The translations under genes and the position numbers were made by a program. The notes beneath the pieces were generated by a model, which was not told the DNA's origin, made no database searches, and saw only the letters and a program-made list of their open reading frames with translations. 64,000 bases of DNA from Aquila chrysaetos chrysaetos. Lineage: Eukaryota; Chordata; Aves; Accipitriformes; Accipitridae. This document shows positions 23,001 through 35,132 of the stretch, one piece after another (the stretch's first letter is position 1; the number at the start of each line of letters is the position of its first letter). The stretch is from positions 21,296,001 to 21,360,000 of the forward strand of contig NC_044018.1 of NCBI RefSeq assembly GCF_900496995.4, in the 5' to 3' direction.

Positions 23001-26000
23001 ATAAATGAGGAGTATCTGCACTGAAGCCAAAGTAAAGCTAGTGTCAACTGTCATCAGCCATGCAGCCTGCAACTCAAATTTCAAAGCCAGTAGTGCCAAC
23101 AAAGTTAAAGAGCTCTATTTCAGCTGGCAGAGGCCACTTTTTTCAGTTGTATTATCTGACTGACAGGGAATGAAGAATAAGTAACAGTGAAGAGCATGAT
23201 CAGAACTATTAGACTTCATTATAAAATATAAAGCTAATATTTTAATCCATTTATTTTTCAGCAGGCTTCTTGTTTCAGTACTTTTTCAGCAAATACTCAT
23301 TTGCATTAGTCTACTCAGGCCAAACATGAAAGGAACAAGAAAGGTGTGACATGAGACCTACCTGTCATCAATACTACCTGGTGCTTCCACAATCAATGCC
23401 ACACGCCTGCAAAATGTTAAAGCTTTGCTCATTTCCGTCAAGGAGATGTCTAGATTTAGCTTCATTCTTCTGTTCCAGCAGGTCAAATTCAATTAGGTAC
23501 TTCAGCTAGTTGACACATTAATTCAACTATTTATGTGTGCAATTATATTTTCATATATATACCGATAGATAGATAGATAGATAGACAGATAGATAGATAG
23601 ATGGCTCCCTCCTGGGAGTCTTTCCTTACCTATCAATGCCCACCTTCTCTCCTCCTGAGGTAAGAGGTCAAAATCCTTTTGCAGTTATGAGAATCCTCTG
23701 TGTAAATTTAGCTAACATTACCCTGTCACCAGAGGATGCCTGTCCAAAATGTATGTTTCTTCCCATCAGCTTAGATCTGTTTTGTCAATACAGTAGGCTT
23801 TTACTTCAGTTTGGAATTGTTGTCTGCTCTGTCAGGTAAGGTGGTGTATTTTAGGACCCTTTCTGAACATTTCAGATGCAAATTTCTCAGGTTTGGATCA
23901 CCTTCTGTTTCATCACTGTATTGAAAGCCTCATTGTTCTCAGTATGAGAACACTACTTACGTTGCCCTGATTAGGTGCATTTATGAGGAAGATGAAATAG
24001 CTGATACTAGACTTCATTTCTCCACAGTAAAATGTTCTGTATTTACCCGGGCCCAATTTCAGATGTATTAATTGGAAAAAATACTAAATATATTACACTT
24101 ATGTTTGAAAAAGCATTATAGTTACGGGGCTATTTATTTCAAAGTAACATTTACACAAGTATCTGTATCCCGGCTGCTTTCACACTGTGCTTTGCATGAT
24201 AACAGAAGTGACTATTTGCTAGACATGACTAGTCTGGTACACCTCTATTTCACTAGGTTTCTGTTAACTGAACATCAGCACCTGAAATGACTGCTAACAT
24301 GAGACCAGAACAAGGTAGTTTGTGATTGATGATCCCATAACCATTCCTCTATGGGAAGCCCTACTCAACTGTAATATGCCCTCAGTGGGGATGTGGAGGG
24401 GTCCTGGGTCTCTTTACGCTTCACCCATCATCTTCCCATCAGAGAAGGGAAGTCAGAGGAAACTTGAAATAAAGCTGCTCCTCTGCTCTTTTGTCACTAA
24501 TGGCCAGGCATGGCCACAGGCAGGACATCCAGTGATGCTGCATGAATTGCAAGGAGATAGACAAAAATCAACTGAGAGGATGCAACAGACCAAAAAAAGA
24601 CCAAAGCTACACAAAACTCAGGAGCTTTACGTGACTGCCAGTGTCCCCTGTCTGTATTACGGTGATCAGGAGGTGATTTGTGCTGCGACACTATCGGCTG
24701 CATCTGATTGCAGGCACTGCTGAGATGACCAAAATTGCTCCAGCAATTAACATGACCCTTACAAAGAGATGATTTAATATGAAACCCTAGGAATCTTCAC
24801 CACGGAAGAACTGTATTTATCAAGGAGATAACCCTTTAAAGGGTTGTTTAGAATATAAGCATTTTTGTAATATCTCCCTAAATTAAATTATTTTATAAAT
24901 TATTAATTTATATACTCTTCCCCGCCCTTCATGTCCAGTGGCTCAAAGACTACTTTGTTTAGTTATTTGACTAACTTAATGGCATACACTGAAGAAACGT
25001 GATAAAATCAGCCACTAACAGACAAAAATTAACAAGGAGCATTAAAAATATGTCAATAAATAATGCTGTGCACATACAAAGCACTATCTGACATTAAAGT
25101 ATCTCTTATTATAGCAGACATTCAAATAAAGATCATGAATAAGAGAAATTCTGATACTCAAATTCTTATTTAATGACACTGAAAGACACAGACCAAAAAT
25201 AAACATGATTTGAACAACACCAGATTGTTTATCTATAAATGAAAAAGTGACTTCTAACTGACAAAATATTAATCTTTCCTATCCATTTTTACTACTGCTA
25301 GAGAGACATGATTTTTTCTGTAGCAGCACCTGAAAAATGTGAGAAGGGTTTACACATTATATAAAAGCCACCTGTATGTGTTCTCTATTAGCCTTAGTTT
25401 TTTATTTAATATTTGCATTTATTTAAAATGGTAGTGTATTCATACATTGGTAGTTAACAATCTTTTCTCAAGTGTGGGTAGATCATTCTTCAGTCAGAAG
25501 AATGAAGATGCTGAAAGATTGAGGAGCTGCATAATGTCAGCACAAAAGGACAAACATTCCAGGTGTTAGCTGCTGCACCTTTTTTTCCAAGAGAGACTGA
25601 ATTGAATAAAAGGGCATGGATCTCCAGCCACTAAACTTATTCACAAGGTTACCAGACATAGCGGAACTTCTCTTCATTAGCTGAGAGGGTATGAAGAAAG
25701 AGGTCAAAAAGTCGCCTCCTCAGAAAGGTTAAATTGGCCTGCTCTGTAAATTATCTATTATGTTGAATACTTCATAATACCAACAATCCTATAGGAAATT
25801 TCCTACTCTGAGAATGAATTCCTGTGAATATCTATAAGCTCCTGCAAAAGTAATCCTTTGTGTATAAGCTGTTTGAATTATGAGTTCAGAACACTACCGA
25901 ATCAGTGATTTCCATACATGTTTTACAGACTGCAATAGAATAGTATTGCATAGATACAGATACATCATATGACTTTGATTCTGAATGTATAATTTGATTT

Positions 26001-26599
26001 TAGCTTTTGAAATCTGATATTGTGACCACCGCTTCAACAGCGTGGGACAATAGAAGTATTATAGGCAGAGGCATCTCACTCATTCTACGTTACTTTTCAG
26101 AAACAGAATCATGTGGAAGCCACCACATGAATGCCACATAAGTATGTAGGAGGCAATTTATAAGCAGGAGAGGATAAACATTTTTAGTATAGTACAAGAG
26201 TTGACTGGGATGATTTCTTTTCTGCTCATGTCAATTTTCAACACCAGAGATATAAAGAGATTGGCATTATACTGTACTACTGTCAATATTCAGCAAGTGA
26301 GGACAGCACACTCGGATTACACAAAGACTTGCACTGTAGTATCAGTCCTCGATAGAACAGGAAATGAATAAATAACTAAAGGATGGAAGAGATTTTATGG
26401 AAAAGAAACATTGACAAATAAATCTAACTACGTGGTTGGCACTTATTAGCTTGTCTGAAAAAGAAAATGAAAATAGCCAGACTTCTGAAAAACATTGACT
26501 TAGTAAAACATGGCATTATAATACAGAATTGGCACTATATGCCATATTTAAGAATAGATTATATGATCTCCAATATAACTGTGAATGACACAGTCACAT
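20066..26599. other. AT-rich DNA with microsatellites and short palindromes
   Basis: No gene or recognisable transposon. Visible items are a 19-bp palindrome at 20841-20859, a purine-rich stretch on + at 21590-22060, an 11-C run at 22893-22903, a GATA repeat at 23564-23602 and a 16-bp palindrome at 24830-24845. A 133-codon frame at 24322-24723 lacks any recognisable domain. Confidence 0.45.
23564..23602. repeat. (GATA)n microsatellite
   Basis: About ten GATA units with one GACA interruption. It is probably length-polymorphic. Confidence 0.9.
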
Positions 26600-26740
26600 A
26601 AATCTCAAAAGGGAGGTTTTTTCCAAGAGGTCTGTTTTAGTCTTGGTTCTCTCCAATATTGTCATCAGTGACATGGAAGCTAATACAAAAATTGTTACTG
26701 TTGTGCAGATGGTAAAGATCTCTATAATGATAAAAAAGGA
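26600..26740 (+). mobile_element. possible ancient CR1 fragment, reverse-transcriptase core
   Basis: The segment TCTCCAATATTGTCATCAGTGACATGG followed about 40 bp later by TGTGCAGATGGTAAAGAT has the spacing of the CR1 region that encodes the INDLD-like and FADD-like motifs. It is heavily mutated, and no frame is open across it. Extent and identity are uncertain. Confidence 0.4.
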
Positions 26741-27805
26741 TGAATACAATGATATTATGTTTGTATAAGTACTTTGGAAATCTGAATCTTTTGGTAAACG
26801 GAATTCATTCAAAGATCATTTTAGCATCACTTTCTATGACTGGTTTAGGCACAGGAAGGAAAAAAGAAGTGTACATATGCATACGTGTGTGTACATAGAC
26901 AGACACTCATACATAGATAAGTGACGCTTATACCAGATTTCTGTGTCCACTTGTGATTAATTTGAAAGTATCAGACAGCATTAGAGCTACTCTGACTTTA
27001 CATAGGGAGAACATGGTAGACTAGTTCATCATCCTTTTAATAACGTCCATAGCTTTATTTAGTTTTATTCTGATTCATCACTGATTCAGCTACACTCCCA
27101 CCCTCAGTACTTGAGTTCTTCACTGCCTATGGACAGCACATGGAAGGGTTCTTTTGTATGGTGTGGTCTAAACTGGCCACACACATCGTTTTAGGAAGCA
27201 AATAAAATAAAAATGCATAATAAAATCAAAACATCATAACAGCAAAAAATTTCTATACTAAATAGCTCTAGCAAAAGCTGCTATAAGGAAACCTACAGAA
27301 AAACAAATGCTGCATTCTGGATCTTCCTCTTAAAATAAACAACTGCTGAGGGACCTGATCAGCCACACCAAAAAAGACCTTCTAGATCTTCATCTTTGCA
27401 ACTCTCCAGAAATCTTCGTAGACAAACTGATGATATTTGGACTTGGCTTTCTACTAAAAATCCATTTCCAAAAGTTGAATCAAAGTTTTGTCTTACACTA
27501 GTAATATATGTAATTGCCAGCTCATAAATCTTAACTTGGACTGGACCACGTGAAGAATGGGAGTCTTCTAAAAATGAAGCAAATGCCATTTCTCTAGTTG
27601 TCACAGAACTGCATGCATGTAATACTGGTACAGAGAAACAATATGGTCGACAGAAGCAGTTCAGTGCAAAAGTGTATCACTTGAAAAAGTAAACATGAAA
27701 AAACCCTCCTCCAGTGACTGATAAGCTCATGTGTCTCTTATCAAAATACACAACTCTTTCTTGCATTTCATTTTGTGAAAAGTCATCACTGACTGAACAA
27801 AGTTG
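26741..27805. other. AT-rich DNA, nothing recognised
   Basis: No repeat family or exon could be identified. The longest frame (27359-27604, minus, 81 codons) has no recognisable domain. Confidence 0.45.
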
Positions 27806-28015
27806 CCAGCAGGTCAAGAGAGGTGATCCTGCCCCTTTCTTCAGTGCTGATGAGGCCACACCTCGGGTACTGTGTCCAGTTCTGAGTTCCCCAGTACAAG
27901 AGAGACATGGACATACTGGAGAGAGTCCAGTGAAAGCCCATGAAGATGATCAAGGGAACGGAGCATTTCTCCTATGAGAGAGGAGAGAGCTGGGATTGTT
28001 CTGCCTGGCAGAAAA
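27806..28015 (+). mobile_element. CR1 LINE fragment truncated at both ends
   Basis: About 210 bp matching the coding region downstream of the CR1 reverse-transcriptase core, sense on +. The clues are GAGGTGATCCTGCCCCT, GATGAGGCCACACCTCGGGT, CTGTGTCCAGTTCTGAGTTC, GTACAAGAGAGACATGGA, and then GCATTTCTCCTATGAGAGAG with GAGAGCTGGGATTGTTCTGC. The order is the same as in the better preserved CR1 at 49077-50483. The frame is broken by stops and indels. The 3' side stops near 28015 without a CR1 end, so this copy was probably cut by a later deletion. Confidence 0.85.
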
Positions 28016-30149
28016 CAGTTTAATGAATTCAAGCCAAGCCTGATTTTAGTCTCCTGCATTTTTTTCAAAGCCAGGCAGGAGTCATGTCAGTGAGAATCCT
28101 CTTTATAAAGCATTTGCAGCAGTATTAGGTTACAGACTGAAATAATTGGTGGCTGCTCTATGATTCACAGCAATAAGAAGTCCATATCAGAAGACACAGA
28201 GGGGTTTAAGTTCATATTATCAATATGTAAAGACTATGTTAGTGTTTCAACATTGGCAAAGAATCTGGCTGATTGATAACTGCAGCATAGGGGAGTAAGG
28301 ATGAAAGGCAGGGATAGCAGTAGATGCAAAACTGACAGATATTTTTCTACATAAAAATCAAAAGCCAAAATGTTAACCTCACGCCTATTATATTTTGCAT
28401 AATAGAAAAAGGATTTCAACTTTACTTTTATTTTTCTCTGTCAAAGTTTGCATGTGTTGCTGTAGTATTTCCAGTTTGAGTATTTTCTTAGGTTAGAATA
28501 TTCAGAAAGGCCTAAAGGCACTTGAGATAAAGGTTAATTGGATTTAGGTGTCTAGGCACTTAGAAAATCCCATTAAGGTTCCTCTCTGTAATCTTTAACA
28601 ACCCTTGAAAAATATTTTCCTCTAAAGTGAATTGATAGGAAGTTAAGGAAATGTAGAGTCAAGATGAATCTCATAGACCTCCTGGCTGCAGACTCATCTT
28701 TTGCTCTCTGGTGGCCAAGTTCCTGATGATGTATAAAATGAGTAAAAGGGTCAGAAAATTAAGTGGTAAAACAATGCATAATACTCACCAATTTGGCACT
28801 TCATAGATATGTGTGTTTAATAACTTTACATCTCTACGGAGTGCAATGGATTATACTAGGAAAAGAAATTCAGTCAAAAGCATTAAGAGATGAAGCAGGA
28901 AGGTTCTCCATCCAATTTCACTTGTATTCAGCCTCCCAGTTTCTTGCATCTAGGTTCAGAATCAGTATTATTTATATTCATTAGGCTATAGAACTACAAT
29001 CTGTTAACAGTAGGAGCTTACATGCCCTACCCTGACTCAGTACCTTACCATTCCATTCTCTTTATTTTACATTCCTTGCCCAACTTTTTAACTTTAATTG
29101 CTCTTTAACTGTTCTTCAGATCTTTGCAACCTGCTTGCTTTCTTTTTTATCCCTTGCCATATATCAAACATTTAAAGAGAAACTTCATCTTAAAAACGTG
29201 AATAGGCCCACCTTAATAAAATATTTTATTTTCTGGAACAAATCATCTGCTCAACTAGGCCATATATAGTGCAGTACAAAAAGTATCTAGCTATTTATTT
29301 TTGCAAGGTGGATTGTACCATGGTTTTCAGCTACATTCACTGAGTCATTTTCATTGACTTTTGTAGAGTAGCACCCATTTATGTCAACTGAAAATTTGCC
29401 CCATAATCTGCCTTCATTTCTGCACTGGTTATCTATCTTCTTAATCTTAGTTTTTCTTGGGCATTGATGTGGAAATGTGGATGATAGATAATTTAAATCA
29501 TAATGTATCTGTGAAAACTGAGCAGTGGAGCTTCTCAGTTATTGGCTGTAAAAAAGCCAATCTTGCAACAAACTCTACTGAAAAGCAAGGTAAGAGAAGA
29601 CTTTCACTCCTAATTTGATTTATACGATATCCACTTTTCATGATAAAGATTACAGAGAAATAATATTGGGGTAGAGTCAAAAGGTTATCACATTTACAGA
29701 TTATCAAGCATCTTAAATCCCAAAGGGCCACAAATCTCCTGTGGATAATTGACAACCTTATTTTGTACTTTATACATCAATATTGAATAGCAAAAAAGAA
29801 AAAGGCAATGAAAACACAAAATGGATCAGTTTTCCAAAGAATTAATTGAAGTTTGCTTTTTAAACAATGGACATCTTCATATGATATTGCGTGATCTTGA
29901 AGTTCGTACATTTGTTATTGCACATTTGATTATGAGTATAAATTGAATTAAAGGTAATTGTCAATAGAAAAGTATGTTACCTGGATGATGAAGTTTATAT
30001 GCCTTTTGGTATTGACATGCTTTGGCAAAACTGTTTTGCTAACTAGCATAAATTTTTAGACTGCTTTTCATTAGCACAGCATCTCATCACTCCCATGTTT
30101 ATTATTACACTATTAAATATACCTAGTTGACTTTACAAAGTGTGTATGA

Positions 30150-30262
30150 GTGTGGTTTTTTCAATATTTATGTGCATATATACGTGTATACATACACCTG
30201 TACTTGCATACAAGTACATAGTTTGTTGTGTTCATATGTATGTGTGTACATATACAGAGCTG
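30150..30262. repeat. degenerate TG/TA/CA-rich simple sequence
   Basis: Alternating purine-pyrimidine steps such as ATATATACGTGTATACATAC and ATATGTATGTGTGTACATAT. Confidence 0.7.
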
Positions 30263-30401
30263 CAGAAGCTTCTCTCAGACCTAAGGAATTGGTAACATGG
30301 AACAAGTAAGAACGGCCAAGGTACAGCATGAGATCATGAGAGGTAATAGACAAGAGATATTAAGTTGTCTAATGATCCTCCCCTCTTCTTCTCTCTATCT
30401 T

Positions 30402-30453
30402 CTTCCCTTCCCTTCCCTTCCCTTCCCTTCCCTTCCCTTCCCTTCCCTTCCCT
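30402..30453. repeat. (TTCCC)n microsatellite, about 10 units
   Basis: An uninterrupted array of the pentamer TTCCC on +, all pyrimidine, flanked by further CT-rich DNA (30376-30485). Confidence 0.95.
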
Positions 30454-30849
30454 CCTCCGCTCACCTCCCTTTGCTTTCTTTCTCCTTGTCTTTCTATAAA
30501 GTCAGATATGAACAAGTGGTTAGCACAAATAATACCTACAAAATAATAGAGAATCAATGTAAACAAATTAGAAGGTACTTAGGTTAATTACATGTTTTCA
30601 GATTATTTTGTGGTACATAGGACAATCACAGAACCACCAGCAAGGGGGAGAATGGAGGAATTATTCAGCTTAGCCTTAGTTCCTGGAAATCAGTGTTAGT
30701 TAAACTACTTGTTAGCACCTGGAAAGCAACAAGGAAATCAATAATAGCTTACCTGGATGTGAAACATCATATATTTTCTAACAAATGAAATTCCATCTTG
30801 GCTTGTGAGACTCTCTCAACATCTGGGATTTCACAAAGAAAGTTCCAGA

Positions 30850-31600
30850 AGCTTCAATTCTTTTCTTTATTTTAATTATCTGGATGATAGAATACAGACT
30901 GTGTTCAATAAACTTGCAGGTAAAGTGAGAAGGAAATCAAAGAACACTAGAGAGCAAAGTTATCATAATAACTTGAAGAAAAAGAAGGCTTGAAAAAGAA
31001 TAGAACGATAAAACTGTGACAAGTGTTATTAGTTAGGAATGACCAGTTGTACAGGTAAAGGACAGGGGGAAAACAGTTGTTGTAAGAGGTGTGTAAAAAC
31101 AGATCTTGGTTTAACAGTGTCGCCATATCACATATTGTGGTGTGTAGTTGGAGAGTCAACATGTCAAAATATGTGCCATAACCTTTCAGCTCCGTTCAGG
31201 ATCAGTGAGCTCGAGCTCACCTGCAGTGCTGTTCTTAGGCATGAGCTGCAAGAAGGTATGGCACAAGCAGAGCCCAGAAGTGAACGATGCTCATAATCAG
31301 GTTCTTGAAACATAATCTGTGAGAAAAGACTGAAAGAAGAATTCTTTAAAGGGAAGGATGTTGAGTCAGTATATAATAATGTACAAGTATTTAAAAAGCT
31401 GTCAGAAATAGCTTTTCTTCATATCCAGATTGGATAAAAAAAAAGAATAATCTTAACTGCAGAAAGAAAGATTCAAGTTAAGCATTAGGAAATGCTTTCA
31501 AAAGAAAAGAATAACTAAGCTCTGGATAAGATTATCTAAGATCATAGTGAATTTCATTAGAGGTTGGAGGAAAGGTTTGTATGACCAGAGAATGTCTGTT
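30850..31600 (+). mobile_element. ancient CR1-type LINE, about 750 bp
   Basis: A long but decayed CR1 remnant on +. Near 30868-30922, TTTAATTATCTGGATGATAG and TTCAATAAACTTGCAGG correspond to the reverse-transcriptase palm region; the translated frame there contains NYLDDRIQTVFNKLAG. About 400 bp downstream, TCTGTGAGAAAAGACTGAAAG (31315-31336), AAGTATTTAAAAAGCTGTCAG, TTAAGCATTAGGAAATGCTT and AACTAAGCTCTGGATAAGAT, and then a TTCATTAGAGGTTGGAGG-like end (to about 31565), follow the order of the C-terminal CR1 region. The middle part is badly diverged, and the right limit is uncertain. Confidence 0.6.
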
Positions 31601-32410
31601 TTATCAACTGTATTAGGCACTTCAATAAACAACTATTACATTTCTCAGAACAATAGCCTACACTTATGTCTTTGTATCACTCCGAGTGAGTTTTCATTTT
31701 CCCTCATTTGGAAAATGTTGCCTTCTTATTAGTGGAGCTGCTGTGATGTTGATTTCCTAAACATAGGAGAAATACAGGAATTTTCACTGATTGGGCTAAA
31801 ATCTGAGTTTATTTCAACCTTAGGTAACTAAAGAAAACAAGTTTACGGAATGCCCCTGTAGCCCTGGAGTAACACAGTGATGAATCCGGTCCTAAATACA
31901 CCCCAAATAAGTCAAGTATAATTTGTCAAATACTTTACTGAATTGTTGCTCATAAATTTATTTTTTTATTTTTCTTTCATAACATGGTTCTTCTCTTCAC
32001 TTATCCTTATGTAAATATTTCATTTTCCATCTGGTGAACAGCTAGGACATTGTGTTGTAACAAATGCTATGAATCCATTTAATGGTTCATAATAAATTTA
32101 TCTTATTTTCAAGTTAACATTGCTGTACAGGATATGTAACAGTCTTTATTAACAATGTTTAATACTAATTTTAATATTTTGAACTTTAAAGATAAAGACG
32201 GTAGATATTAGGCAGATACAATGACAAATCAGGAAGTCCCTGCAACACTTCATATTTCTTTCTTAGTAGAACATATGCTTTAATGACAAAACCACTGGAT
32301 TTTGTCTAATATTAATGCTAAGATATGTATAAAAATGTCAGTTTACATTTATTCTTATCAGGCTATAAAGTTTTCCTGCCTGAAGAAAATAAAAATTGTT
32401 TGTAAAAAAT
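31601..32410. other. AT-rich DNA, nothing recognised
   Basis: No repeat family or frame of interest is seen between the old CR1 and the LTR remnant. Confidence 0.45.
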
Positions 32411-32505
32411 ACTGGTTTTGGTTGGGATAGAGTTAATTTTCTTCCTAGGAGTAAGCAAGAGGCTGCATGGTGCTTAGTTGCCAGCTGGGCTTAAACCGCA
32501 ATATT
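32411..32505 (+). mobile_element. LTR remnant keeping only its two ends (internal deletion)
   Basis: The first 40 bp (CTGGTTTTGGTTGGGATAGA, then GTTAATTTTCTTCCTAG) match the beginning of the LTR family seen complete at 56614-57191, read in sense. The last 45 bp (GGCTGCATGGTGCTTAGTTG, then CCAGCTGGGCTTAAACC) match its end. The roughly 480 bp between them are missing, and the junction is near 32450-32460. Sense is +, opposite to the complete copy. The terminal dinucleotides are eroded, and no target duplication is certain. Confidence 0.75.
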
Positions 32506-32961
32506 CACTGAAGTGAAAAAACAAGACCAAAACCATCAGAATGGACAAAATAAGTGTGAAGCTCTCAAATTTAATCTTTCTTTTTTTTCATGCACAACTT
32601 TTCTGGAAGACCTAAACCGTATATTACCAATGGGTTGGTACATGGAGCAATTATAAAATAAGATGAACTCAGGGTTCACCGTATCTAAAAGAATGTCAGA
32701 TTATCTATGCTATTCTCTCTTTAACTCTAATAAATAACTGTTTAAATGATGCTTCACAGAGTCTGAGTGCCTTTCTTACTGGGTTGGTCATAGACCAGCA
32801 CGTCCTGCTGCAAACAAATCTCTCTCTACCGTTTTCCACTATGTGAAGGGAGATTATACAGCAAATAGAACCAGACTCTTCGTAGAGGTGCAGGGTGAAA
32901 GGACATGGTGTGCTGGTCACAACTTGCAACAAAGGGTCATAACTTGCAGCAAGGGAAATTG
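32506..32961. other. short unassigned stretch with a 21-bp tandem repeat
   Basis: No gene is recognised. Two 21-bp units starting GTCACAACTTGCAAC and GTCATAACTTGCAGC lie at about 32915-32955, directly before the next CR1 fragment. Confidence 0.5.
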
Positions 32962-33165
32962 TAGCTGGGCACGAGGAGGCAGCTCTTCACCATGAGAGTG
33001 GGGGAGCCCTGGCGCAGGTTGCTCAGAGAAACTTTGGGATATTCACCCCTGGATACTTCCAATACTCAACTAGATGAGCCCCATGGCAAACCGATCTAGT
33101 TTTGAAGTTAACCTTGCTTTGAAATGACCTGCAGAATCCCTCCCAGCTGAATGCTTCCTATGATT
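32962..33165 (+). mobile_element. old CR1 3' fragment
   Basis: Sense on +. GAGGCAGCTCTTCACCATGA, GGGGGAGCCCTGGCGCAGGT and TGCTCAGAGAAACTTTGG, then CCCTGGATACTTCCAA, correspond to the last coding codons of CR1. GATCTAGTTTTGAAG, CCCTCCCAGCTGAATGC and a final CCTATGATTTTATG correspond to its short 3' UTR and end. The usual ATTCTATG octamers are mutated. No frame is open. Confidence 0.75.
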
Positions 33166-35132
33166 TTATGCACTCTTTTCCATCTGGGGCAATACAATTC
33201 GGTTTTAACAAGCCAAGAAGTTGTGTTAACTCATTAAAAAGATTTATATTTCTCTTTCAGTAGAACAACCAAGCTTTCTATGTTCACTATTTGTATTACT
33301 ATTGGTACTGGTGTATTTCTTCTTGCTATACCCAACTGTGTGAACAAGTATCTAGAAATAACTCGTGCTTTCATTCTGAGAGTGAAAATCTGCACAGCCA
33401 GATACCACAATATCTACACGGTTTTAAAAACAAACAAGCAAACAAAAGGCTGTCTGGAGTTCTAACAAATTTGTCTTCATTTTTACAAGACCTCCTTATG
33501 GTGTGGAGTGGTAGAAGATTTTAAGCTAAAAAGAAGATTGTGGGAAGATATATAGGTGTTGTTTTCAAATACAGTAGCAAAAGAAATTCTGAAAGAAATT
33601 ATATACAGGTATTCTGTATTTAATAACAGCAATGTATCAGAAACTCTAGAATGCAAAGGGTTGCTTGGGTCAATTAGTCCAGTCTCCTGTTATTTTAAGC
33701 AATGCATTGGATAACATGGCATAATGCTTCCAGTCTCTGTCCCAAAACTGTTTTGGTTTTGGTTTTGTTTCAGTTTAATTACCTGTCCTCACAACTCCCA
33801 CTGAAAGATTTCTTGGACTGCAAAATACATTTCAGCTGCAGATGAGTTAAAATATGATACTGATCTTAATCTCTTCTTGATGTTACTCTATGAAAGTCGA
33901 TGAAGGGATGAATATCTCCATCTCTTCACTTATTACAGACTAAGGGACAAACTGTGAGCATTTTATGAGGCTGCTCTGCAAGGCAGTGGGTAGAACTCAT
34001 GGAATCTTATATCAATATTATAATTACAATACTAGAGCACCACAGAAACAGCAGGTTAAAATTTGACTTAAAATTTGGTGCAAAGCTATTACAGGGAGGA
34101 ACTTGCCATTGCGATCAAGGTCTGTATTACTGAGCACATAACCTGCAGCATTATGTAGTACTCAGATTAGCCTCTGCACAACAGACTTTATGCTCTGATA
34201 CGCTACATTGTTGAGATGTTAAATAATAAAGAAAAAGGCTGTATCATTTTATTCTCAAGCATGTGGTACATAAAACATTTATATATTCTAATCCCCCAAA
34301 GTCTACATACTGACCAGCTTTCTTGGTCCAGTTAAAGTATAGATGAAAAAGATGGTCTCTAACTGTGAGAATTTCCAGTGTAAGCAGAAAATATATGCCT
34401 GGTGTGATGGAAAAGAGCAGCAGGAATAAGATTCAGTAACTAAGATGCCTGTATTTATATTTCTATGTATACATGCCTACAAATACATCATGTATATTGG
34501 GACTCATCCAGGACTCAGTAACTTAAACAAAAGCTTCTGGTGTACTATCTGGTTCATTTTATTAGTGGAGTATTTTCCCTAGGGCTCTGATTGCTGTTGT
34601 AGAATGGCATGGATCTCCTGTAAATCATATGTCATACCTACAGCCCCATACACATGTCCTAAATATCCTGAAATGGCACAAAACACCAGTGTTTAAACAA
34701 CTGATTCCTGATTAAAATTACTATTTTAGAATCAGATATATTTCTTTCTAGGTTCTATTGACTTTATTGATGAACATCATATCGAGTTGTCCTAATTTCA
34801 TGTGAGACGCCATAGGGCTTTCAAGACAGCTGCATAGGTCTATCAGACATGGCATAGGGTCTATGGGTTTCCTGTGTGATGCTGGAGCAACACCTGGAAG
34901 CCAGACACCACACCTGAAATGACACTGGATCCCTGTGGTCAGACCACTCTAGCCCTCCTCAGATGCCCATTGACAATAATGGGGGAAAAATGTCTACTAC
35001 TGGCACACATATGGACACTTACACACAACTGTCTAATCTTGAGCTGATTCTTCCCCTGGGTGCTTGATTCAGTTGCCTGATCATAAGCTTCTTGTGCTAT
35101 CTGAGGAGCCCTAGCATAAAAGACATTAGAGT
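33166..35132. other. AT-rich DNA, nothing recognised
   Basis: No exon or repeat family is identified; the longest frames are about 80 codons. Confidence 0.45.

Larger units (their letters stand above)
28016..30849. other. AT-rich DNA with simple repeats
   Basis: No gene is recognised. Alternating TG/TA/CA sequence lies at 30150-30262 and a pyrimidine pentamer satellite at 30402-30453. Confidence 0.45.

Noticed and set aside
24322-24723. 133-codon open frame on the plus strand
   Set aside because: No recognisable domain, no splice or promoter context, and a length that is possible by chance in 64 kb read in six frames.
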